Source: Skeletonema tropicum (taxonomy: Eukaryota > Bacillariophyta > Thalassiosirophyceae > Thalassiosirales > Thalassiosiraceae). Taken from it: 64,000 bases of DNA. The notes below the pieces were generated by a model that did not search any database, had not been told where the DNA came from, and was given only the letters and a program-made list of their open reading frames with translations. The translations under genes were made by a program, and so were the position numbers. Shown in pieces: positions 21,291 to 32,200 of the stretch. Where the stretch lies: positions 992,001-1,056,000 of the forward strand of contig CM074141.1 of assembly GCA_037178625.1 (NCBI GenBank), given 5' to 3'. Numbering within the stretch: position 1 is the first letter of the stretch; each line of letters opens with the position of its first letter.

Positions 21291-22117
21291 TTGCTGTATC
21301 CACGCAACATGGCTTGATGTGCATTTTTAGAACGTCGACTGAATGACGAACATTTTTTAGATTAGATTTATGTGTTACTAAAGATTATATTTATGTGTAT
21401 TTCTGTTTCAAGATTAGTATGTTATGACCAACTAGATATCTAAAAGGTTTGAGTGATAGGTAGATTAGAGATATGTAATGTAGAAGGAACTGCTGCTACT
21501 GCCGCTACTACTGCTTGAGCTTTTGTGGGTATCAAAAGTGCCAAGCGTCGCACAATGAAGCACCCTCCTCCAACTTGAAGTTTGTCGAGTCGAGTGTGGC
21601 TTCCGGTAAAAACAAAAGTACTCATTCCTACGTTCATTCGGTACTCACTTGCCATTGTCAACCATCAAAATGGACCCTGACCATGGTGAAAAATGGCTTC
21701 CTACGACCCTCAATAACACAGTAACTAGAAGGTTTTTGACCTTGCTTGCAGTGGTAATCTTCATCCTTTGGCCATTAGGATCTCATTGATACCTTAATCG
21801 CCACCATCAGCCTGATATTTAAATTCAACTTGCAAGCTGAACTCAATAGTACTAAAGTGGTCTCTCTTCGGTTTCGGTCACCTTTAGATGGCAACGATAG
21901 ACAAGAACAAGAAGTTAAGAAGTTCAAGTCGTATCCTTTTGCTTTATTTTGCAGTAGTGACGATTTTGGTAACCCGTACCTCTGCGGTAGGCAGCGAAGT
22001 TTCTGGGTAGCCTCAAGTACACGAGATTCAAGCCAAAACCAAAACATGTGCAAACGATTCTTGGTCTTGGCCTGCTTGGAGTTATGTGCTCGATGAATCA
22101 TCTGGCTGGAGAGAAGT
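21291..22117. other. 3' flank of copy A, repeated between units
   Basis: About 830 bp with no gene. It contains the 3' UTR-like sequence shared with 35386-36000 and 40459-41070, including GTTATGACCAACTAGATATC. Short ORFs here are not maintained between copies. Confidence 0.6.
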
Positions 22118-24999
22118 AGGCAAGACCCCTCAGTTTACTTGGTCTTTAGCCTAACGGTTGTCTTTCGGTACTAATGAATTGCTTCTACTCGAAGGGTAAA
22201 GCTTTGCTTTGCCTCTCAGGAGTGCACGATTTAAGAGGAGAATCGAACGTGATGGTAGAGCAATTCAACTACTACTTCTACTACTACTACTACTACGCAG
22301 AATACACCTCATTTCCTAATCAGTGCAAAAGTAAGAGTACGTCTATGCATTCTTCAAATGGCGAATGGTGTTTGTCTACGGGTTGGAAGTTTAGATGTAG
22401 TATATAGTCAAATACCTTGCGAGTAGCTCTACATCTACGAAAGAAATCATCGAAAGATGTCCTCGCTTGTCAAGAAGTCCCTATATACATTTCAAAGCAC
22501 ATCAACGACATCCAGATAAACCACTGCTTACGAAGTTTCAAGCCTTCTGCTCGAGATATTTCCCTTTCTCTATCATGGGGCAGTCCATTTTGCCTTCCCC
22601 TCCGCTTACTCTACTCAGTGGCTCCAGTTTCTTCAGAGGTAGCTGCGGTGAACGAGGGAGATGATATGGCTACGAACGATGACTGCGAAAATAAGTGGTA
22701 TACACCCGATGTGTGTGCTCCGTGTAGTCCTCAAACTAAGCAGAAAGGCTCTACGACATCAAAGAAGAAATCTGGTTCAATTCAGAAGACGTCCGAACAG
22801 TTATCTTCAGAAGCACCTCCAACCATCATTCGACAACATCCCGTAGACTCCTCTCGATTATCAGAATGAAGTGGGTGTGGGAATTTCGCAGGAGGAAGCG
22901 CAGCGTCTGGCTAGACCGAATGTTTTGTCGCCAGTGCAGCAGGAGTTACTTTCTTGGCATCACCGTCTTTATCACCTTAAGTTCAAGAGAATATTCACGC
23001 TTGCTCGTTTGGGAATCCTCCCTAACAATCGTTTGGAGTGTGAAAAGACAGCACCTCTCTGTCTAGAATGTCAATTTGGTCAAGCCAAGCGTCGAGCTTG
23101 GAGAGCGAAAGGAAAGAAATCTGGTTCAATTCAGAAGACGTCCGAGACCAAACCAGGGGATGGCGTATCAGTGGATCAAATTGTCAGTGCTCAGCCAGGG
23201 CTGGTTCCTCAGATGAGTGGTTTCCTTACGCACGAGAGACTCTGGGGAGCAACTACATACATTTGTCAGCCACGTGAGTGATAATGTTTACGTCCATCTT
23301 ATGAAAAATTTTACTATTGAGGAAACTTTATCAGCGAAGAAAGCCTTTGAGAAGATCTTTACTGGGGCAGAATGTGAAGTCCGGTCTTGTAGAGCTGACA
23401 ATGGACGCTTTGCTGATTCGAAGTGGCAGGAATCTTGTGACAAGCTCGGTCAAGGGCTGACGTTTTGTGGCGTAGGTAACCTCAGACAGAACGGAAAGAT
23501 TGAAGCCAAGAATAAACAGCTGCCGCTTGCTGCTAGGACACTCCTCTTGCACAGGATAACACTATGGCCTGAGATGATATCCGCTTACTTCTGGCCATTT
23601 GCGATGAAGGCAGCGGCGGGGGCGCACAATAAACTTGCAGTAGATGCCGACGGAAATACTCCAGAATCACGTCTTTACGGTGTCACGCAACCCGGATCTC
23701 TACCAGTTCAATCCTTCCATACGTTATGCTGCCCAGTCTTCGTTTTAGACCATCGACTTCATTCCGCAGGAGGTCCATCCCCAAATGGGACCCTGCTCGG
23801 TGCGGTGTATATATATCTTGGACATTCTCCCATGCATGCTGGTAGTGTCGCTCTGGTATTCAATACTTTGACGGGGAGAGTCTCGCCAGCTAGCGTATCA
23901 CGTAGTTTTCGATGACACCTTCACCACTGTTCCATACATGAGAGCCGCATCGTTGCCACCAAATTGGGAAGATCTTGTCAAGAATTCTTTAGAGATTGCA
24001 ACCACCGAAGAGTTTGATCTTGCAGAAACTTGGACTAATGAGATAGATTCGGATAATTTGAATTCGCCCGTGCATTCGGCAGGTCCCTCCTTGACCAAGA
24101 TTACGGACCCTTTTGCTATTGTTCCTGCTCAAAGTAAACGCGATAGCGAATTAAGTCCAGCTCGAGCAAACTCCTCCTCAGAATCAAGGAAAGCTACAGT
24201 GCAGCCTTCAGAGGGAGAGAAATCGGCACAAACATCTTCAAAGAGGTTGAAGGTGACGTTTGAGAACGACAAGAATGCTGCAGCAAGTTTACCGTCGACC
24301 AAGCGCACCAAAATTGAATGATGAGACGTCTGCAGGCACATCCCGAGCAGATTTTCAGCCCGCAGAAAAGGCACATCCAACAGCTGATCCTTTATCTATG
24401 CCGCGCATCATCAATCTAGACGAAGCAGGGCTACGTAGATCGGCACGTATTGCGGCAGCAAAAGAGTCACAAGAGAAGACAACAAAGGAAGGAACGAAGG
24501 TATTTGCTGTGTCACTCTTTACTGCGTTTGGAACGGTAGGATCAATTACTCTACCTGACTACAGCCGCAATACAAAAGAAGAGCTTTCCTGGGGTGATCG
24601 ATGCATGAAAGGTTCTACGAAGTCAACGAGCTGTACGACGGTACCTGCAATCAATTGCACTTTATGTCTTTCTCGACTGAGTCTGACCAAGTATTCGCAG
24701 GCAATGAAACAGCACGATGTAAAGGACTTTCTGGAAGCCATGAAGAAGGAAATCGCAGATCACACCGAGAAAGAGCACTGGGTTATTGTTCCTCGTTCCT
24801 CTACCTCTATGCCGAAGGGAAAGAAAGCTATTATGTCGATTTGTTCTTTTAAGAGGAAGAGGCTCCCGACTGGGGAACTGCTCAAGCATAAAGCTAGGCC
24901 GTGCGCCCATGGAGGGATGCAGAAGTGGGGAGAGAACTAAAACTACTGGGAAACCTAATCACCAGTGGTGAACATGCACACGGTTCGTCTTTTATCCTT
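22118..24999 (+). pseudogene. Ty1/copia polyprotein fragments, unit 2 (most complete set)
   Basis: The order of recognisable pieces is copia-like. A GAG-pre-integrase/zinc region at 22871-23281 has SWHHRLYHLKFKRIFTLARL and PLCLECQFGQAKRR (the H-H-C-C ligands), then GDGVSVDQIVS with the first catalytic Asp. The integrase core at 23217-23915 has CRADNGRFAD and QNGKIEAKNKQL. A linker follows at 23938-24500, then a start-of-RT piece at 24260-24940 ending HGGMQKWGEN. Frames change several times, so no protein can be made. The element is cut at 25000 by an SDV-family stub, and no LTRs were identified here. Confidence 0.75.
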
Positions 25000-25083
25000 C
25001 TCTCCGACACGGAGATTGATACTATCCGCAGCCATTGCTGCGCCTTGACTGGACGCGAGCAAAATAGTTGATAAGAACTTCAT
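25000..25083 (-). pseudogene. 5' stub of minus-strand SDV-family partner, unit 3
   Basis: Nearly identical to 19482-19565: signal peptide codons MKFLSTILLASSQGAAMAAD and a few more, then the same abrupt junction to the copia RT fragment. Confidence 0.75.
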
Positions 25084-25578
25084 TGTATGCTAATATCGTT
25101 GGAGTGGTACCTTCTGATTGGTCTTGTGGGTTGTTCTTCTGATAGGTATTAAACCAAACCCAATACTTATTTATGATGGTCGATGGCGATGGATGCCACT
25201 GCCACTGCTTACCGCGCTAATCTATTGTATCTTGGATGTTCTTTAAAAAAGTGATCTGACGCGCATTGAGAACGTTTGAGAGCTTTGAGAGCTTCGCGCA
25301 CCATAAACGGTCATGTGAGTAGAGTAGCAGCGTTATAATCACTTCGAAGGCATCGCCCATATATACGCACGACATCACCCTGAGAGGAGATGTGTCAGCG
25401 ATTTTCAAAATAATTAACAACTGATTCCTACATATGTACAAGACAAAAACTTCCCGCTTTCTTGGAGTACAATAAATTTTTGGTCTTGAGTTCTCCCAGC
25501 TGCTTTGTCGTTGTTCAATTTCTACTCTTTTGGATTTCAAGTCCTTTGGAGGATACAAGCACATAATCTTGACTCACC
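25084..25578. promoter_or_regulatory. Bidirectional promoter region, unit 3
   Basis: This is a near-identical copy of 19566-20057, with small indels. It ends at the ATG of SDV-like copy B. Confidence 0.55.
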
Positions 25579-25996
25579 ATGAAATACATACCAACAATTT
25601 TCCTCTGTCTCGGCCTGTGCGCCGCTATGGTATCCGGAGAGGCCAATCTCCGTGCCAATGCACATTCACGGCAACTTACCGACTATCAACAAGCAACTGG
25701 GGGTACTTGGGTGTTTTACCTTATGCTCAATTGTATAGCTGCGCCGGCGGATGTTCTTGGATTGGCTTGTGGCAAGCCTGAATGCAACCCTGGTTGTGGC
25801 AGTAGTAGACGTGAGTTGTGGGAGTCTGATGGCTACAGCACAAGTAGCTCATATTCTGACAGTAGTAGTAGTAGTAGTAGCTGGAGTGGTGGTAGCAGTA
25901 GTAGTAGCTGGAGTGGTGGTAGCTGGAGTGGTGGTAGTAGTAGTAGTAGTAGTAGCAGTAGCAGCAGCAGTGGCTCCAGCAGTAGCGGTAGTTCTA
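25579..25996 (+). pseudogene. SDV-like copy B, 5' part, split by a LINE insertion
   Basis: The first 139 codons are nearly identical to copy A: signal peptide, RxL, GGTWVFYLML block and Ser-rich region. The reading frame then runs into the retrotransposon tail (AAATAAATAAATAC) and stops within two codons. The rest of the gene resumes at 34618. The 18 bp GCAGTAGCGGTAGTTCTA is present on both sides (25979-25996 and 34600-34617). Confidence 0.85.
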
Positions 25997-26211
25997 AATA
26001 AATAAATACAAAATTAATCAGATTAGATATCTACACGAGTATAATCTGGACCTGCTTAGGTACAATGTACGGTCTTTTACTGCCGAAAGGCTTACCAGAC
26101 AGCAAGACGGGTGCCCCCGTAGGAGCCGGGTGCTCCTCTTAAACGCCGGAGCGTTCGAAACCAGGTGAGAGTGCATCTGCTAACACGAAGGGAAATAGCC
26201 TGCATGTGGCC

Positions 26212-29200
26212 TCAGGTTGGCAGCTTCCGTTTCTTCCGCTTGGGAGGTGCGTGTCTTTGGGTAGTGGCCTGAAGTGTTGAATCCCCAACAGCGAGCGATG
26301 CAGCGCTCCTTTTCTGATTAAGGAGGGACTCTGTCTGCTGCATTGGAGTTGGGTCGTCCCCGTGGACTTTACCTCTAGTTTTGGGGCCGCCTGGGATAAT
26401 CCGCTTGTCCATTCTCCGTCGTTTATTGCGCTCCTTGCACGATGAACCTGAGCCAGCCGTCTTTACCCTGACCGGCTTGGGGATAGGCTTGCCCGCTGCG
26501 AGGTGACCACTCTTGCGCTTGCCACCCGTTGAATTCGATCGGCTAGGCAGTCTTGCTGCGGCAGGAGCTCTTGGTTGATTCCTGCTGCTAGACCACAGCA
26601 ACATTGCGATCCTCATCCTAGTCTCTTTGAGGAGGAAGTCCGCCTGGTTGTAGGAATTCTCGCACAGAGGGATGTTTTGTGCCAGTAGGGTTGCGTTGAC
26701 GAGGACAAAGAGACCACAATCATATCCGTTGGTCTGCCGTGGAGAGTTCATTGAGTCATCGATGAGTCGCCAAGAGTTGTCCCAATCAGCGTTCGCCTCC
26801 CCATGTATTTCTCGATACTTATCCTTGAGATACTGCAGCATAGCCCTTAGGTACCGCTGGTTATACTCCTTCCTGCCCTGGGAATCCCACAGTTTAATCT
26901 CCTTGAGGACGGTGTCGGCTTTGAGGAGCAACCAATGGCGATTACCCCGGTTAATCGGCACGTATATCTCCCGCACCCCCAAGATCCCGTTCTTCCGTCT
27001 CAACGTATTGCCCCAGGAGCGCACATTGTTGTAGTTGTAGATGGGTATTGATTGCCCGTCTGTCCCAGTCTGAAGGAGTGCTGACATGAAGAAGGAGGTG
27101 AAGAAGTAGACCCGTTGGGAGTTCACCTTTGGAAAGAGAACCCTGCGGAGGAAACTGTTGATGATTTCGTCGTTTAGCCATTGTGGTGGTCGCAGTGAGA
27201 GCATTGCTTCCCGGTGAACCTTATCTCCTCCTGCCATGTCAAGGGTGAAAGTCTCGGGGACCGCTCTGAAGAGGTCCCTTGGGGAGAATGTCCTTGTCTC
27301 TTCATCCGTATTACGTCGTAGCAGCTCCAGACAATCGGTGCGTTGCGTCCCTAGGTCTGGCGGTAGCCTTGGCCTCTGCCGGGTGGAGGAGGCCCGAGCT
27401 TCTGCCCGAAGTTGCTGCTGAAAGATAGGGGCAAAACGCAAAGGAGCCTTCGTGGCAGTCGTCTTGTCGGTGCTAGTGGCTGCTGTCACGTCTGTTTCCT
27501 GTGGAGCGGTCCTTGGTTGAGCCATCGACGGATTTTCATTGTCCAGTCTACCTCCCGTGAGGTCTCCGGCCGCTTCTCTACTCGCCACCGCCGCATTCAA
27601 CCAATACTGTTGTTGCTCAGTGCTCTTGGCAAAAAGTTCCTCCGGTTGGATTTCCAGCAGACATCTAGCTTCTTCCGGCAGGCCGTCAGTTCCTAAACTA
27701 AGTTGGTGCTCTATCTCTTTCTGGATTTGTTCTCTCGAAGCCAGGACCTTCGTGCCTTTGGTTTTGTGGTGTTTGGTGAGGTTCCTGCAAATCCATTGGG
27801 TGTGCGTGAGGGAGAGTAGCTGGTCCAGGAAGCCCTTCGTCCAACTGTCGATGGTCAGCCGGAGCCGCATGCCCAGAAGATAATTTTGTTGCAGTTGTAG
27901 AAGCCCGACGGACACTTTTCCCTCCGTGAAATGTCTCCATCCGATTCTATCCAAACTATTACCAACTTGTCTCGTTTCCTGGGACATACTGTCGCCATAC
28001 TTGTCCGGCAGGTCCACAAACAATCGCTTGCCTTGGGCTGCAATAAACCTTGGGATCCAAATCATTAGGTCGGGGTGGGTGTGGTGGTCTCTCATCCAGT
28101 CCAATAAATTCTCAATGCAGTCGCTGAGTAATCCCCGTCTAATGTCACTTGTACACCGATTCAGGTGGTCAGCCGTTTCGTAACACCCGCAGTTGGGACA
28201 CAACGCTGAGGCTTCCTTGTCCCATCTAGTAATCATTTGGCCAGTGCCGCAGAAACCAGAACACTGCTTGGCGTACCAAAGTCTGAACATCTGAGGCCGA
28301 CGCCCTAGAAGATCCCGCAGGGGCTCCCATGCCACGGTGTCGAAGATAGAGGGTGACATGAGTCCTTCATCGGAGTAGAACTGTTTTGCTCTTTCTTTGC
28401 CAATGTAGTAACGGAGTTCTTTGGCCATATCCGCGGTTTGCTTCTCATTGCCGATAATTACCACCGCTGACTCGAGAGGTAGCGATAGCGTTGCAGGGTG
28501 GGCTGCCGTCGTATTCACTGCCCGCCGCAAAGCCCGTTTGGCTCTGTCATCACAGATAACATTGAGCTGTGCCTCTATCGACAATGCATCGTAGCCCACT
28601 ATGTCGTCCTGATGTGCCTTAACGTGAGACAGTCTGTGAACCAGTTTGGAGCGAGACTGTATCTTCCGCAGCACCCGTAGAATATCGTTGTTCTTGGCCG
28701 CAGCTGCGATCCTGGCATACTTCGTCGAAAAGGTGTGGATTGTCCCTAGATTGTCGCAGAAAATGTTGGCGTTGGAAAGAATCTCGTAGTGCTCCTCGGC
28801 CGTCAGCAGTAAGATATGGATGGCTAACATCCCCAGCTGCTCCCCTCTATAGCTGCCTGCCCATTTGGATCTCTCCGTAAAATCACCTTGCAATGACTTC
28901 CCCGTCTCCTCGCAGTACATAATCCAAGCCGCCCCGCAGACGTCCACTGAAATCTCTTTGATATAAGAACCATCTGTGCAACAGAAGAGAGATCCTCTGT
29001 GTATGGCCTCCACTATCCATGCTGGATCTTCCTGACCTGCCAAATCCTGCCACATCCACGTGCCTCCTTTGCTAAATAGCCTCTCCCAGAATGAAGCAAA
29101 GACTGTATGACCTGGTGCTGCCACGAGAGGTGGGCCTCTCTGCATCAGTCTAACTGAACCATTGTCGTATTCAAGGATGGTAGCTGGAGCCAAGGTGGTG

Positions 29201-32200
29201 GAGGGTCTATCTAGCTGTCTTGACGGGTGGAGCACGTGTGATCTATCTCCGGAGTCCCTGTCGTGCACGTATTCCTGGATCGTGCTGTCAGTATGTATCT
29301 CCACTGCGAAGGTTTCGGTGTTCCAGAAATGCCTCCATTTCCTATGTGAAGGATGTAGCCATTCCCTCAACGGCTCCTCCAGCATCAGATTGAGCGGTGC
29401 GATCTGGAGCAGATATTTTTTCCATAGTTTGAAATCTGCCGCAGATGGAAATTCTGGGCCGAAGAGCAGTCCAGACCTATGCTTCCCTAACAGTCCTTCT
29501 TCAGAGTCCATCCAGTGCCCGTCCAGTAAGTGCTTCTCCAGGTATTTTCCATTGGCCGAAGTGATGTCAGAGAGGAAGAGAGCCTCTTGTGCCTTTCTGA
29601 CTCTGTTAACACGCAACAGATCTTTCCCTCGTAAGCCCATTTCAACCATCATGTGCATGATGACCTTGTCCCCTCTCCGAGGGAGTGGGATATCGTCACA
29701 CCGCAAGTCAAGAGTAATCCCCAGCTCGTCAAGTTTTTCCCAAAATGATTTGATCCACGAGTCGGTTGCAAGATGCCCCCACGTACGGAAGTCATAGCTA
29801 AAAGGACAGTCCGGTACCCCCAATTCAATTTGCAGATGACGAATGACCACACTCAACGTAAATCCAAGATGACGGTCCTTCACCGCTGGATGGGGTTTGT
29901 CATCGTAATGCTGAAGGAAAGACGCGAGTGTAGCGGCCGTTGTCTCGATTGTCAGATCATTGAGGCCCATGCCTCCAAATGCTGGTGGAAGATACCTCCA
30001 TTCTCTGGTGATAGAACGGGTAACCCCGAGGCTGCTGAGAAGATAGAAATCCGCAGAAGACAATCCCTTTTTTAGCTCAGCAATTGGTGCCGAGCATGCC
30101 CCAAGACCATAGCGCAATCCTGACCACAGTTGGCAGGAGTAGCTCATCCAGACCGACCTAACCGGGATGTGCCCACTTTTAATCTGAGCGGTCCACGTTG
30201 TCACTCTTTCTTTCATCTGTTCGAAATGCTGATCCGCCTTTCCATCTGGTCTGGCAAATAATCCGAGGTTGTTGTCTGCCTTATTGGTAGGGAGTTTGTC
30301 GATTGGTTCCGTAGCTCCTGAGGTTGTCGGGACATGGAAGGCTAGCGAGGACAGATCATTGTCCTCCATCTCGGCTCCGTCTGTCTCTCCCTGCCGTCGC
30401 TGTTGCTGATCAGTATACACCCATCCCCCTTTGCCGTCCGCTGATTGATGATGGATAGTTACCCCACACTTCTCGCCTTTTAAAGCACCCCCTGTCGCTC
30501 CGAGTAATCCCCCCCAATCCGAGATTGAGGCTTGGCCTTTAGCTGCTGTCGAGAACAGGTCATCATCTTCGTCCAAACCAGCCCAAAGGTTGGTGTCGTC
30601 AACGTACAGGATCCCCACCTGCCGGACAGATTTCCTAGTTATTGGGCATTCTATCGTAACACCGTGTCCGCTCCGACGTTGCACATTTACTATCGTGGTA
30701 CTCGTCTGTTGCCAAGTGGCAGGAGCCGCGCCATTACCTTGAGCGAGCCCCTGCTTGCCGTCCTCTTTCCCGCCGAAGTAAGATTCAGATTGCCCGTAGC
30801 CTGTACGCAGGAAGAACTCCATGTTGTGAAGGGGACGTAGCATCGACAGTACTGCACAGTTTGGAACTTTGAACGCTTGGAGGGTGAGACTAGCGGCTGG
30901 AAGGGCCACCCTGTCATAGCACTGTGCCGCATCGACTTGAGCAACTAGAAGCGGGCGTTTGGTGACCCTGGCGATGTCATAAAGTAAAACCTGCTGCAGA
31001 ATGGCGTCCTCTGCGGTTTTCCCTTTGGAGCTGAAGATCTCCTCTGGAATCATGCCTTCCTCTCTCGCTGAATTGATCATCCTGTGCCCGAAAATGAGTT
31101 TGTTGCAGAAGTTGAAGTCTGCTTCCAGTAGGAGGATGGCACGCAATTTGTTCACCACAGCTACCCCTGCGATTTTTTCCAGCATTACAGACAGTCCTCG
31201 TGCCCATCTATCAGGACTTGCTCCAGTTGTGGTGGTCAGAGACAATTTCCTAGCCATCAGCTGTGACAATTTGTCATCATGTGCCATCGACTTGTAGTGC
31301 CCAAAATGAATCCCCGATAAGGAGGAAGAAGTTCTTTCCTTCACGTGTCGCCAGTAGTACTGAAAGTCCTCTTGTGACACCGAGATCGAGATCTCCCCGT
31401 TTCCCATCCGGGACCAGATCGAGGCCATTTCATCGAATAAGAGGAGCGTCCGAGGATCCGTGTCTGGTGGTGGCACAAACGTGCCTTCCAGAATCTCTAC
31501 TGCGGCTGATGTGTCGGCGAAATTACCCAGTAGTTCAAATAGAGCACCTTGACAAATCGGTGCAGAGGTGGCCCGTCCAAATCTTGTTCGCAGCTCGGTC
31601 TTCAGCGCCTCCTCAATCGACTCTTTGGCCGTATGCTCAACCACTGAACCATCGTCCTGCACGACCTCCACTCTTGTTACACTCATCACTTCCTTAGCCT
31701 TTGTGGCTCTTTTGATGCCTTGCCAACACTTGCGCTGTGCCTCACCTCTGAGGATGGCTTTCACTCTGACTGCCTCTGCTTCCCTCTCATTTGCTATTGC
31801 CTCGTTGAGTTTCTCATTTAAGAAGTGCTTCCGCAAGTAGGGAGAATCCGCCAGTAGCTGTCTCGTATGCTCTTTTGTGCTTCGATACAAGTCCACCAGT
31901 TCCGGAACGGGGGTAGACAGCCACTGTTCTAGACCTCTCCTTTTTGCGAATCTCCGCATATTCCCCATATTGACCTGCTTCCCTAGATGGTGCCGTAGTA
32001 TCCATTTCAGGAGGTGGCGTTTATCTAACCAAGATTGTATCGCTGGAGAATATTCATAATGAGCTGGATAAAGGACTCTGCACTTGGACTCCGCGTACAA
32101 GAGTACATCTTCGACAATGTTGTCCAGTGTTTCCATCTGGGCAATGAATTCTGCGTCAGGCGGGAAGGAGGCAAGAGCCTCTAACTCGGAGAGTTTTTGG